DNA from: Sphaerisporangium sp040685555 | GTDB lineage: Bacteria > Actinomycetota > Actinomycetes > Streptosporangiales > Streptosporangiaceae | DNA: 64,000 nucleotides | NCBI RefSeq assembly: GCF_040685555.1 | Contig: NZ_JBFBIK010000014.1 | Location: 27,770 to 91,769, forward strand | Direction of reading: 5' to 3' | Part shown: positions 1-8,198 of the stretch, piece by piece | Numbering within the stretch: position 1 is the first letter of the stretch | Layout: the number at the start of each line of letters is the position of its first letter | Notes under the pieces: generated by a model | The model's database searches: none | Told to the model about the DNA's origin: nothing | The model's input: only the letters and a program-made list of their open reading frames with translations | Program-made: the position numbers and the translations under genes

Positions 1-294
1 GCCCCGATCATCACCGTGGCGCGCTTCATCGATGGCTTTCGCCAGTTCAACGGCATCGTCGCCGGCACCACCGGCGTCGAGTGGCGCCGCTTCCTCACCT
101 TCAACGTCCTCGGCGCGGTCCTGTGGGTCGGGTTGTGGACGACCGTGGGTTATCTGGCGGGCACCAACATCAACAAGGTCTACGACGATCTGGTCCGCTA
201 CCAGACCTACCTGCTGTTCGCCGTCATCGCCCTCATCGCCCTGGCCATCGGCCGCCACCTGATCCGCCGCCGCCGCGAACGGCCGGTCCAATGA
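1..294 (+). CDS. DedA family membrane protein, C-terminal part
   Basis: The gene runs in from the left edge in frame 1; only its last 97 codons are present. The segment RFIDGFRQFNGIVAGTTG matches the conserved DedA/SNARE-associated motif (Arg-Phe-Ile-x-Gly-x-Arg followed by a small-residue-rich stretch). Two hydrophobic segments follow (LGAVLWVGLWTTVGYLAG and LLFAVIALIALAIG), then a basic tail (RRRRER). DedA proteins are inner-membrane proteins linked to lipid carrier flipping and membrane homeostasis; the substrate here cannot be told. The TGA stop overlaps an ATG (ATGA), an arrangement repeated 65 bp downstream. Confidence 0.85.
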   Translation, partial: APIITVARFIDGFRQFNGIVAGTTGVEWRRFLTFNVLGAVLWVGLWTTVGYLAGTNINKVYDDLVRYQTYLLFAVIALIALAIGRHLIRRRRERPVQ

Positions 295-382
295 CACCCC
301 CGTACGAGCTCGCGCGCCACATGATCCGTCGCGCCCGCCGCGATCGGCCGGTCCGGTGACGCGCCCGTACGAGCTCGCGCGG
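256..382 (+). repeat. Imperfect tandem duplication of the DedA/permease junction
   Basis: A 62-bp unit (256-317) is followed directly by a 65-bp diverged copy (318-382). Each encodes a basic end resembling RRRRERPVQ or RRARRDRPVR, a stop codon, an overlapping start (ATGA at 291, GTGA at 356) and the N-terminal residues PYELAR. The first copy therefore makes a 22-codon mini-ORF (291-359) between the two real genes. The copies differ by one codon-sized indel and several substitutions, so the event is not recent. Confidence 0.8.
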
Positions 383-1603
383 CGGCTCGGTGTCGGTGAC
401 GCCGTGGTGATCGGTCTCGGCTCGATGATCGGCGCCGGGGTGTTCGTCGCGTTCGGTCCTGCGGCCGCGGCGGCCGGTTCCGGGCTGTTACCGGGTCTCG
501 CGGTGGCCGCTCTGGTCGCCTACTGCAACGCCACCTCCTCGGCGCGGCTCGCCGCCCTCTACCCCGCCTCCGGTGGCACCTACGTGTACGGTCGCGAGCG
601 GCTGGGCGACTTCTGGGGGTACCTCGCCGGCTGGGCCTTCGTAGTCGGCAAGACCGCGAGCTGCGCCGCGATGGCGTTGACCGTCGGCGCTTACATCTGG
701 CCCGGCCGCGAGCACATCGTGGCGGTGGCGGCCGTGGCGGCGCTCACGGCGGTGAACTACGTGGGAGTGCACAAGGCGGCGTGGCTCACGCGGGCGGTCG
801 TCGCCGCCGTTCTCGTGGTGCTGGCGGTGGCCGTCGTGGCGTGCCTGGCGAGCGGGCGGGCCGACCTTTCGCGGGTGGTGCCGTCCGGCGGGATCACGGT
901 GGTCGGGGTCTTCCAGGCGGCCGGGCTGCTGTTCTTCGCCTTCGCTGGGTACGCGCGCATCGCCACGCTCGGGGAGGAGGTGCGGGACCCGGCGCGCACC
1001 ATCCCGAGGGCCATCCCTGTGGCCCTTGGCATCACGCTGGTCGTGTACGCCGCCGTGGCCGTCGCCGTGCTGGCCGTGCTCGGTCCCGATCGGCTCGCCC
1101 ACTCCACCGCGCCGATCGCGGACGCCGTGCGTGCCGCGGGCGCGGCGCCTCTGGTGTCGCTGGTGAGGGCCGGGGCGGCGACGGCCGCGCTTGGGTCGTT
1201 GCTGGCGCTGGTCCTCGGCGTCTCGCGCACGGTCCTCGCGATGGCCAGGGACGGGCACCTTCCGCGCGTGCTGGACGCCGTGCATCCGCGCTTCCGCGTT
1301 CCCCACCGCGCCGAGCTGGTCGTCGGCGCGGTGGTCGCCGTGCTCGCCGCCACGGCCGATGTGCGGGGCGCGATCGGCTTCTCGTCGTTCGGCGTGCTGG
1401 TCTACTACGCGATCGCCAACGCCTCGGCCCTGACGCTGTCCGCCGAGGAGGGCCGCCCGCTCCGCGCCGTCCCCCTCGTAGGGCTGGCCGGTTGCCTCCT
1501 GCTGGCCTTCAGCCTTCCGCTCTCGTCAACGGTGGCCGGTACCGCCGTACTGGCTGCCGGCGCACTCGCCTGGGCCGCGCGCAGGACGGCTCGCCGTCGC
1601 TGA
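356..1603 (+). CDS. APC superfamily amino acid permease
   Basis: A 415-residue integral membrane protein with about 12 hydrophobic segments. The first segment has the hallmark VIGLGSMIGAGVFVAFG, the unwound substrate-binding helix 1 (GSMIGAG) of APC amino acid/cation transporters. A second conserved stretch is GLLFFAFAGYARIATLGEEV (around residues 188-207), helix 6 of the family. It should import amino acids or polyamines by cation symport or antiport; specificity cannot be read from sequence. The GTG start at 356 overlaps the stop of the upstream mini-ORF and lies in the duplicated junction, suggesting translational coupling to dedA. One rare TTA leucine codon occurs at 488-490. Confidence 0.85.
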   Translation: MTRPYELARRLGVGDAVVIGLGSMIGAGVFVAFGPAAAAAGSGLLPGLAVAALVAYCNATSSARLAALYPASGGTYVYGRERLGDFWGYLAGWAFVVGKTASCAAMALTVGAYIWPGREHIVAVAAVAALTAVNYVGVHKAAWLTRAVVAAVLVVLAVAVVACLASGRADLSRVVPSGGITVVGVFQAAGLLFFAFAGYARIATLGEEVRDPARTIPRAIPVALGITLVVYAAVAVAVLAVLGPDRLAHSTAPIADAVRAAGAAPLVSLVRAGAATAALGSLLALVLGVSRTVLAMARDGHLPRVLDAVHPRFRVPHRAELVVGAVVAVLAATADVRGAIGFSSFGVLVYYAIANASALTLSAEEGRPLRAVPLVGLAGCLLLAFSLPLSSTVAGTAVLAAGALAWAARRTARRR

Positions 1604-1634
1604 CCGACCTTCGCGCGCCGGTCTCCATCTCGTG

Positions 1635-1659
1635 CCGGCGGCTCAGTGCGAGCCGCCGG
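1635..1659. terminator. Strong GC hairpin between convergent genes
   Basis: CCGGCGGCTC and GAGCCGCCGG form a perfect 10-bp stem with a 5-nt loop (AGTGC), 32 bp after the permease stop. It lies between two convergent genes and can serve both strands. No U-tract follows, as is common in actinomycetes. Confidence 0.75.
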
Positions 1660-1717
1660 GTTCGCTCAGACCGGGTTCGCTTGGACTGGGTTCGCTTGGA
1701 CTGGGTTCGCTTGGACT
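1658..1717. repeat. Four tandem copies of a 15-bp unit
   Basis: The unit GGGTTCGCTTGGACT occurs three times exactly (1673, 1688, 1703) and once with changes (1658, GGGTTCGCTCAGACC). A further partial unit (GGGTTGCTT) follows. It occupies the 3' intergenic space and reaches to about 9 bp from the stop codon of the leftward gene. Confidence 0.9.
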
Positions 1718-1726
1718 GCGGGTTGC

Positions 1727-2635
1727 TTAGAAGAGCCAGTCGAGGAGGCCGCGGTTTTTGGTTTCCGTCGGCGTCGGGGCGGGCTGAGGGGCCTGGGTGG
1801 TGGGGGGCGGCGGCGGTGGCGTCGGGGACGGGCTCGGCGCGGTGGTCGGCTTGTCGTCCTGGATACGCGGGTCGTCCGGCTGGTGCGTGTTGGTGCTGGA
1901 CCTCGGCGTCGGCTGGGGCGAGCGGGTCCGGGTGCGCGTAGGCGAGGGCCGGGACGTGGGCTCCTGGGCGGCCTGTGACGGAGCGGTCGTCGGCTCCGGG
2001 GTGGGCGTCGCGCTGGGCGCCTCCGTCGTCTCCTCGGGCGTGACGGCCGGGCCGGTCGACGGGTCGGCACTGGGGTCGGCCGCAGGGTCGTCGGTCAGCG
2101 CGGGGTTCTCCTGGCCGGCAGGAGCACAGTCGGCGGCGGTCGAGCACGCCGCCTCGGGCTTCGAACCCACCGAGGAGGACACGATCCAGCCGCCCGCGAC
2201 CGCCAGCACGACGATCACGACCATGGCGAGGACCAGCCGCTTGTTCTGGCTGCCCTTCTCCTCGTCTTCCAGGTTGTTCTCGCCGGTCCAGCCGGATCCG
2301 AGGAAGCCTCGGCGCTCCTCCGCGTCCGGCTCGCGGTCTTTGTCCGGGTCCCAGCCGTCGTCGTCGGGCCGCGCGTAGCCCTCGGGCCGCTCGTAGTCGT
2401 CGGGTCCTTCGTAACCCTCGGGCCGTTCGTAGTCCTGGGCCCGCTCGTGGTCCGGCCGCTCGAACTCCAGCGAGTCGTCGCTCTGGGTGTGTGAGGGTTC
2501 GTGCCCAGGCGTCCATCCGTCGGACAGCACGTCGCCGTCCGCGCGCTCCGGTTCGCCGTTCCACTCGATGCCCAAAGGACCGGTCTGCTTCAGAGGATCC
2601 TCTTCAAAGGATCTCGGGGTGCCGTCGCGGTCCAT
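1727..2635 (-). CDS. Single-pass membrane protein with acidic cytoplasmic and Pro/Thr-rich extracellular regions
   Basis: 302 residues, not assignable to a named family. Residues 1-130 are very acidic and carry short degenerate repeats (YERPEGY, YEGPDDY, YERPEGYARPDD). A single membrane segment lies at about 133-155 (LVLAMVVIVVLAVAGGWIV) after a basic KR. The outer part has one Cys pair (ACSTAADCAP) and then a long Ala/Pro/Thr/Ser linker ending in a hydrophobic tail (GLLDWLF). This architecture is typical of actinobacterial envelope proteins whose low-complexity stalk crosses the wall. Function unknown. Its upstream region (2636-3361) is long. Confidence 0.75.
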   Translation of the reverse strand: MDRDGTPRSFEEDPLKQTGPLGIEWNGEPERADGDVLSDGWTPGHEPSHTQSDDSLEFERPDHERAQDYERPEGYEGPDDYERPEGYARPDDDGWDPDKDREPDAEERRGFLGSGWTGENNLEDEEKGSQNKRLVLAMVVIVVLAVAGGWIVSSSVGSKPEAACSTAADCAPAGQENPALTDDPAADPSADPSTGPAVTPEETTEAPSATPTPEPTTAPSQAAQEPTSRPSPTRTRTRSPQPTPRSSTNTHQPDDPRIQDDKPTTAPSPSPTPPPPPPTTQAPQPAPTPTETKNRGLLDWLF

Positions 2636-2788
2636 ACCGAACCTCTCTGCTCAAAATCCTGGCCGCGCAACTTCTTAGCAGCTCCGACAGCAGCCTGTCC
2701 GGAAACTTCACAGTTTTCCCGAAGATTGGTAATCTTCGCATGAGTCACATGTGCCCCAAACCATGGTCGGCTGCGGAGCCGCGACGAT

Positions 2789-3031
2789 CATTACGCGGGC
2801 CTGCTGAGCCGCCTGCTGGAAGATTTCCGGGCGCTGGCCCCCGGTGCGGCCCGACGCGGATCTCGCGCCTGTGCTGGCCGGCTCGATCCGGACCGAGCTC
2901 CCGCGCCTGAACAGCGAGTTCGCCACTACGTGCCGGACGCCTACCAGACGCCCGTGGCCGGGCACCGGCGGGCCGGGGACCCGGAGTCCTTCCCTCCCGG
3001 GGTCGAACACCGCTACACCCGTCCCGAATAG
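2789..3031 (+). pseudogene. Possible decayed coding remnant
   Basis: Three stretches with coding-like composition lie in three different frames. They are HYAGLLSRLLEDFRALAPGA from 2789, a frame entering near 2844 (DADLAPVLAGSIRTELPRLN), and a frame from about 2923 (HYVPDAYQTPVAGHRRAGD) that ends at TAG 3029-3031. Two single-base shifts would join them. I do not recognise the family. This may be chance in high-GC DNA. Confidence 0.25.
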
Positions 3032-3340
3032 CCGTGCCGATCACTCCACGCGGCCTGTAGGGCGAGCAAAGATTGCTTTGCCGTTTCCGCGTGCTTGACG
3101 CCGGCGCGTGCGGCCATACCGGTTCTTGACTCTGGATTTACAAGCGGCGCTCCTGGCAGGTCTGGAAACCGTGGCGGCGACGGGTCGGTATACCGTCCGG
3201 CCCGACATCGTCGTACGTTGGTCATGTGTGGTCACAATGCGTGTGAAGGCGCAGGTGGCGGGCAGGGCCGAACGTCCCGCGGGGAGGCGTCGTAAGACCC
3301 TGTCGGGCGGGATCGGCCGTACCCGACTCTGGATGGAGAT

Positions 3341-3353
3341 TCCCTGACAGGGA
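3341..3353 (+). promoter_or_regulatory. Palindrome overlapping the ribosome binding site
   Basis: TCCCTGACAGGGA is a perfect inverted repeat (6 + 1 + 6). Its right arm shares GGGA with the Shine-Dalgarno sequence GGAGG (3351-3355) of the ATG at 3362. A repressor bound here, or the RNA stem, could limit expression of the following three-gene unit. No protein is assigned. Confidence 0.45.
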
Positions 3354-3361
3354 GGTTCACC

Positions 3362-3967
3362 ATGCGATCCTTGGCCAGGTGGACGACAAGGTGTGTTCGC
3401 CGGTACCGGTTCGACCGCAACCCGCTGCGTCGGCGCTCTGACCGGATCGAAACCGTCGCCGTGCTCCTTACCTTGCTGGCCCTTTTGGTCGGCATTTGGC
3501 CCTCGATGCTGGCCGCCCGCGCCGTCTACAACCGGGGCGTCGTGGCCGAGCATGTCGAGCCCGCCCAGCGCCAGGCCGTCACGGCCGTACTGCTGGAGGA
3601 CGCGGCCAGCACGAGCGCGGTCTCCTCCCAGGGGGCCGTCCTCGGCATCAAGGCCAAGGCGCGGTGGTACATGCCCGACGGCCGGCTGCGGACGGACGTG
3701 GTGACCGTGCCCGCGCACGCCAAGGCGGGATCCTCGCTGGAGATGTGGATCGACTCCTCAGGCCATCCGACGGCGCCGCCGCGGACGCACTCCCAGACGG
3801 TCGCCGACACGGTGGTGGCGGGGCTCGGCGTCGAGACCGGGGCCGCGGGACTGCTGTTCCTGAACCTCGCGCTCGTCCGGTGGATGCTGGACCGCCGTCG
3901 CTACGTCGACTGGGACAAGGCCTGGACCTCCGCTCATGACCGGTGGCGGCGCCCGAGGCAGCCGTGA
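3362..3967 (+). CDS. Rv1733c-like membrane protein
   Basis: 201 residues with a basic N-terminus containing RFDRNPLRRRSDRIE, a membrane helix at about 29-50, an outside domain of about 100 residues, and a second helix near 150-172. The RNPL-x-R-x-(S/T)DR-(I/L)E motif, the helix/loop/helix topology and the central phrase on Trp-x-Asp/Asn-G are those of Mycobacterium tuberculosis Rv1733c, a DosR-regulated dormancy membrane protein of unknown biochemical role. The GGAGG ribosome site is 6 bp before the ATG. It is followed 13 bp later by a universal stress protein and then a site-2 protease, all same strand, so it looks like the first gene of a stress operon. Confidence 0.75.
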   Translation: MRSLARWTTRCVRRYRFDRNPLRRRSDRIETVAVLLTLLALLVGIWPSMLAARAVYNRGVVAEHVEPAQRQAVTAVLLEDAASTSAVSSQGAVLGIKAKARWYMPDGRLRTDVVTVPAHAKAGSSLEMWIDSSGHPTAPPRTHSQTVADTVVAGLGVETGAAGLLFLNLALVRWMLDRRRYVDWDKAWTSAHDRWRRPRQP

Positions 3968-3980
3968 CGAGGAGAAGATC

Positions 3981-4892
3981 ATGAACGGACACGTCGCCGT
4001 CGGTGTCGACGGCTCACCCGCCGCGCTGGCCGCCGTCCGCTGGGCCGCCGACGACGCCGTACGGCGTGACCGGGGCCTGCGCATCGTCCACGTCACCGAG
4101 CCCTGGCTTTTCGACCAGACACTCGGCACGCCTCCCGGGTTCCGGGAGTCCCTGTCCGACCAGTCGAGGGGCGTGCTCCATGAAGCCACCAAGGCGGCCC
4201 ATGACCGGGTGCCCGGGCTCCGGGTCGAGACGGCGTCGCCCCAGGGTCGCGTGCGCACCGAGTTGCTGAACGAGGCACGCGACGCCGACGAGCTGGTGGT
4301 CGGCACGCGAGGGCTGGGCGGGTTCATGGGGCTGGTGCTCGGCTCGGTGTCCATGGGCGTCGCGGGGCACGCCGAATGTCCGGTCGTCGTGGCCGGTCAT
4401 CCGCAGAAGACCGCCCACGGAGAGATCGCCGTGGGCCATGACGGGTCACCGGAGTCGGAGGCAGCGCTCGAGTACGCCTTCGAGGAGGCCTACCTGCGGG
4501 GAGCCCGGCTGCACGCCATCTACGCATGGCAGACGTCCGTCTACCTCCCGATGTTCGCCAGCTACACCCCCGACCTCGAACGGGTCTACGACATGGGCAA
4601 GCGAGCGGCGAAGGAACAGCTTGCGCCGTGGCGTGAGAAGTATCCGCAGATCGACGTGCTCGACGCGATGGTTCGCACGCATCCGGTGGAGGCGCTCTCC
4701 GAGGCGTCGTCCAAGGCGGACCTCGTGGTGGTCGGCTCTCGGGGAAGGGGCGCCCTCGGCTCGGCCGTGCTCGGTTCGGTCAGCCACGGCGTGCTCCACC
4801 ACTCGTACTGCCCGGTCGCCGTCGTCCGATCACGACACTCTCCGCCGGCGCCCGACGATGAGGGGAGCGAGGGGCATGAGACCCGGCGGTGA
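3981..4892 (+). CDS. Tandem-domain universal stress protein
   Basis: 303 residues containing two UspA domains (about 3-138 and 147-287). Both carry the ATP-binding signature G-2x-G-9x-G(S/T): GTRGLGGFMGLVLGS in the first and GSRGRGALGSAVLGS in the second, so both halves should bind ATP. The first strand VAVGVDGSPAA is also typical. The start is the ATG at 3981 preceded by GAGGAG; an in-frame upstream ATG at 3936 lies inside the previous gene. In mycobacteria such double USPs belong to the hypoxia/dormancy response, which fits the Rv1733c-like neighbour. Confidence 0.9.
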   Translation: MNGHVAVGVDGSPAALAAVRWAADDAVRRDRGLRIVHVTEPWLFDQTLGTPPGFRESLSDQSRGVLHEATKAAHDRVPGLRVETASPQGRVRTELLNEARDADELVVGTRGLGGFMGLVLGSVSMGVAGHAECPVVVAGHPQKTAHGEIAVGHDGSPESEAALEYAFEEAYLRGARLHAIYAWQTSVYLPMFASYTPDLERVYDMGKRAAKEQLAPWREKYPQIDVLDAMVRTHPVEALSEASSKADLVVVGSRGRGALGSAVLGSVSHGVLHHSYCPVAVVRSRHSPPAPDDEGSEGHETRR

Positions 4893-4931
4893 CGCGAGTG
4901 ATCACGCCGGTGGTCACGGGGGCGGGGGCAC

Positions 4932-6128
4932 ATGAAACAGAGCCTGCGTCTCGGTCACGTGGCGGGCATCCCCGTGGGGGCTCACTGGTCCACGTTGATG
5001 ATCGTCCTCCTCATCGGGGGAGTGCTGGCGACCACCGTGCTGCCGCAGGCGGTCAGGGACCAGCCTCCGGCCCGGTACTGGATGATCGCCGCCGCGGCGT
5101 CGATCATGTTCCTCGGCTCGCTCCTGGGACACGAGCTCGCTCACGCGATCGTCGCCCGCCGCAGGGGCGTCCCGGTCAAGTCGATAACGCTGTGGCTGCT
5201 CGGCGGGGTGACCGAGTTCGCGGGGGAGACCAAGACGCCGAAGGATGAGTTCCAGGTGTCGGTGGCGGGCCCGCTGGTGAGCCTCCTGTTGTCGGGCGTC
5301 TTCTACCTGGCGGTCGTGTTCCTCAACGGCCCCGCGCTGATCGTCGCCGCCGTACGGTGGCTCGCTCTGATGAACGCCGTGCTGGCCGTCTTCAACATGC
5401 TCCCCGGCGCCCCTCTGGACGGGGGACGGGTGCTGCACGCGGCCCTGTGGCGCATGCACGGCGACCGGGTGCGCGCCGACCGCGCCGCGGCCAAGGCCGG
5501 GCAGGTCCTCGGCATGGCGCTGATCGGGCTCGGAGGCATGGAGCTCATCCTGCTGGCGTGGACCGGCGGGCTGTGGATGATGCTGATCGGCTGGTTCCTG
5601 GCCAGCGCCGCCAGGAGCGAGGGTCTGGTGAGGGCCGCTCACGAAGGGCTCAAGGGCCGGCGGGTGCGCGACGTGATGACCACCTCGCCCGATGTGGCCC
5701 CGGCCTGGCAGGACATCGACGACTTCATCGCGATCGTGGCGCTGCGCTCGCGCCAGACCGTGTTCCCCGTCGTGGACTTCGGCGGGCACTCGGCGGGGGT
5801 CCTCTCCCTGGACGCCCTCACGGCGATCCCTCCCGCACAGCGTCACGACAGGCGGGTCGCGACGGTGGCGCGACCGCTGCCCCCAGGCCACCTGCTCTCC
5901 CCGGATGACGACGCCACCCGCATCCTGGAGCCGTCACCCGTAGTCGGCGAGCTGATGGCCGTGGTCGCGGAGGCCGGTCACGTCGTGGGCATGGTCACCA
6001 CCGCCGACCTGACCCGGACCCTCCAGCAGGCGGTTCTGCGCACCACCTCCCTCCACCAGGACGCCGAGCGGACCGACGACACCCAGCAAGACCACCCGGG
6101 CCAGCCCCTTCATGACCCGGGCGCCTGA
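4932..6128 (+). CDS. Site-2 protease family M50 metalloprotease with CBS domains (Rv2625c-like)
   Basis: 398 residues. Six or so membrane segments occupy the first 220 residues. The zinc motif HELAH is at 67-71 in the second helix, and the third ligand motif NMLPGAPLDGG lies at about 155-165; both are complete, so it should be an active intramembrane protease. A cytoplasmic C-terminal half from about residue 228 (VRDVMTTSPDVAPAW) forms a CBS pair likely to bind adenine nucleotides. The family member Rv2625c is a DosR-regulon gene, in keeping with the two genes upstream. The substrate is unknown. It converges on the phosphatase gene with a 50-bp gap. Confidence 0.88.
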   Translation: MKQSLRLGHVAGIPVGAHWSTLMIVLLIGGVLATTVLPQAVRDQPPARYWMIAAAASIMFLGSLLGHELAHAIVARRRGVPVKSITLWLLGGVTEFAGETKTPKDEFQVSVAGPLVSLLLSGVFYLAVVFLNGPALIVAAVRWLALMNAVLAVFNMLPGAPLDGGRVLHAALWRMHGDRVRADRAAAKAGQVLGMALIGLGGMELILLAWTGGLWMMLIGWFLASAARSEGLVRAAHEGLKGRRVRDVMTTSPDVAPAWQDIDDFIAIVALRSRQTVFPVVDFGGHSAGVLSLDALTAIPPAQRHDRRVATVARPLPPGHLLSPDDDATRILEPSPVVGELMAVVAEAGHVVGMVTTADLTRTLQQAVLRTTSLHQDAERTDDTQQDHPGQPLHDPGA

Positions 6129-6178
6129 CCCGGTCCACCAGGCTCGCCCGTCTGGGGTGGGTGCGTCTCGGCGCCGCC

Positions 6179-7237
6179 TCAGTCTTCACGGCACCGGAGC
6201 AGCAACATGGCCGCGTCGTCGTGCAGCGGCGCGTCGACATGGGCGACCAGGTCGAGCCGGAGCGCTTCGAGGGCCGCCTCGGGGTCGTCGTCCTTCAGCA
6301 GGAAGACGCGGTCGGTGAGCGGGTAGAACCGGCCCGCGCGGTCACGGGCCTCGATCACCCCGTCGGTGTACAGCAGTATCTGGTCACCGGGGCCGAACGC
6401 GACCTGGTGAGGGTTCGGCCCCTCGACCTCCAGGACGGCCAGGCCGAGCGGCGGCGCGGTCTCCGCCGGCTCCGCCAGTGTGATCTTGCCGTCGGCATGG
6501 AGGATCAGCGGTGGAGGATGGCCGTAGTTGAGCAATGTGAGCTTCCCGCCGGGGTCGGCGTCGACCAGGATCGCCGTGACGAACTCCTCGCCGGACAGCC
6601 GCCGGTTGAGTGCCTTCTCCAGCCGCCCGCTGACCGCGCGCAGGTCGGGCTCGTCGTGGGCCGCCTCGCGGAACGCGCCGAGGACCAGCGCCGCCGTCTC
6701 GACCGCCTCCAGCCCCTTGCCCTGCACGTCGCCGACGATCGCACGGACCCCGGTCGGACCTGTGACGACCTCGTACAGGTCGCCGCCGATGCGCGCCTCG
6801 GCGTTCGCCGAGGTGTACGACACGGCCGCCCGCAGGTGGCCCGCCCGGCGGGGAACCGGCCGGAGCAGCACCCGCTGGGCCACCTCGGCCACGGACCGCA
6901 CGGAGGCCAGCTCGCGCTCGCGCCGTTGCCGCCCGACGGTGGCGAGGATGCTCGCCGCCGTGACCCCGACGATCGAGATGAGGCTCATGTTGCTCTGCCG
7001 GTCGCCGAGGATGTCGTCGTACACGGCCAGCAGGAGCGACAGGATCAGCGCCACGACGCCGATCATCACGGTGCGGCGCACGCCGCCCGCGAGGCTGGCG
7101 AATGCCGGGCCGACGGCCAGCAGGGACAGGTAGCCGAGATCGGGGCCGGTCATGACGTCCACGGCCGCCACGATGCCCAACGACGCGAAGGGCAGCGATG
7201 CCATGAGCCGCCGCGTTCTGCGATTGATTGCGGTCAT
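6179..7237 (-). CDS. PP2C/SpoIIE-type serine phosphatase with N-terminal membrane domain
   Basis: 352 residues from the ATG at 7237 (chosen because the upstream extension to 7402 has no domain character). The first 105 residues hold about four membrane helices. Then comes a linker helix (VGRQRRERELASVRSVAEVAQRVL) and the SpoIIE phosphatase domain: AEARIGGDLYE, VGDVQGKGLEA, LNYGHPPPLI, ILLYTDGVIEARD and a final DDAAMLLLR. The metal-binding Asp residues (GGDLYE, GDVQGKG, TDG, DDAA) are present. Such proteins usually dephosphorylate anti-anti-sigma factors in partner-switching pathways; no partner is encoded nearby. Confidence 0.88.
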   Translation of the reverse strand: MTAINRRTRRLMASLPFASLGIVAAVDVMTGPDLGYLSLLAVGPAFASLAGGVRRTVMIGVVALILSLLLAVYDDILGDRQSNMSLISIVGVTAASILATVGRQRRERELASVRSVAEVAQRVLLRPVPRRAGHLRAAVSYTSANAEARIGGDLYEVVTGPTGVRAIVGDVQGKGLEAVETAALVLGAFREAAHDEPDLRAVSGRLEKALNRRLSGEEFVTAILVDADPGGKLTLLNYGHPPPLILHADGKITLAEPAETAPPLGLAVLEVEGPNPHQVAFGPGDQILLYTDGVIEARDRAGRFYPLTDRVFLLKDDDPEAALEALRLDLVAHVDAPLHDDAAMLLLRCRED

Positions 7238-7808
7238 AGGCGTTCCGCAGCCGTGACGGTCGCTCCGCGACCTGGCTCGCTCGCCACAGGATGCCTCCGC
7301 GGAATAGGTCCATTTCGGTGGTGTGCCGACAAGACTTCCCGGTGCTCCGCGGCCACTGTAACAAGGTGGAGAATCCACGAACAGCGCCGCGACCTTACGC
7401 ACCGGTCACAGCTACGAGCGAGTCGGCCACGGGGGCCGGCGGCCGGATCGCGGTGTCGACCCGGGGGATCTCTTCGCGGACGGCGTGCACGCGCGACCCG
7501 CTCACCACAAAAACCATCAACGACCGCGAAAGGGGATAATTTCGACCAGTCCCCGCCTACGCGAGTAAGCACCTCGACGACCTCACAGCACGAACGAACT
7601 GGACGCTCTCAGCGCCTGAAAGCCGGACCGAGCCTGCCCGAGCACGATTCGAGCCGGGAGGTCTCTGAAGGCCTCATGAATCGAACCTTACTCTGGGATG
7701 AGCCAACTGGGACCGATTCGATATAGGTCTTCGACTTTCCCGGTCGCAGCCTCGATCGTAAAACCCCGAATTACCCAAAACGGCGAAATATCGTGATTAG
7801 GGGGGTGA
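7238..7808. other. Intergenic region, lower GC, no gene recognised
   Basis: 571 bp between the phosphatase start and the 3' end of the DUF2277 gene. Stretches near 7330-7420, 7500-7560 and 7690-7800 are noticeably richer in A+T than the flanks and probably include the phosphatase promoter. The open frames crossing it have no family resemblance or ribosome site. Confidence 0.5.
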
Positions 7809-8060
7809 TTAAGGCGAGGTGAGGTCGGGTGACTTCTCTGATCGCTCACGGGCGACGTGCTTCAGCTGAAGCTCGTCGAGAAGGTTCTGGGTCGCCGCGG
7901 CGATGACGTCCACAGCCCGTCCGAAGGCCTCCGCGTTGCGCGCGGACGGGGAACGGAACCCCGAGATCTTACGGACATACTGGAGCGCGGCAGCCCGTAC
8001 ATCGTCGTCGGTGACGTCGCTGGTGTAGGGCTCACGAAGGGTCTTGATACTCCGGCACAT
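7809..8060 (-). CDS. DUF2277 family small protein
   Basis: 83 residues starting MCRSIKTLREPYTSDVTDDD, the characteristic N-terminus of the DUF2277 family, followed by VRAAALQYVRKISGFRSPSA. The family start is the ATG at 8060; the longer frame to 8078 adds six residues not usual for the family. Function unknown; a conserved Cys at position 2 is a family feature. The gene stands alone on this strand. Confidence 0.85.
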   Translation of the reverse strand: MCRSIKTLREPYTSDVTDDDVRAAALQYVRKISGFRSPSARNAEAFGRAVDVIAAATQNLLDELQLKHVARERSEKSPDLTSP

Positions 8061-8151
8061 GACAGGACGGTACGTCATGCCGCCGGGGCACGCGTGCCCG
8101 TGACGGGGAGCCAGGGGTCACCCCAGGGAGCACGGGTCCGCTCCACGCGAA

Positions 8152-8190
8152 AGGGTGGTCATGCGCCCGGGCGGAGCGCACGACCACCCT
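8152..8190. terminator. Hairpin terminator of the M28 peptidase gene
   Basis: AGGGTGGTCATGCGC pairs with GCGCACGACCACCCT (one mismatch, 9-nt loop). It starts 9 bp beyond the peptidase stop codon on the leftward strand. Confidence 0.75.
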
Positions 8191-8198
8191 CGGGCGGA

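Larger units (their letters stand above)
2636..3361. other. Long intergenic region without an intact gene
   Basis: 726 bp between two divergent genes. The part next to the leftward gene (about 2640-2760) is relatively AT-rich and probably holds its promoter. The middle has a possible decayed coding stretch (listed separately). CGGTATACCG at 3186-3195 is a perfect 10-bp palindrome, and TCCCTGACAGGGA lies just before the next gene. Open frames here have no convincing ribosome site or family resemblance. Confidence 0.6.
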
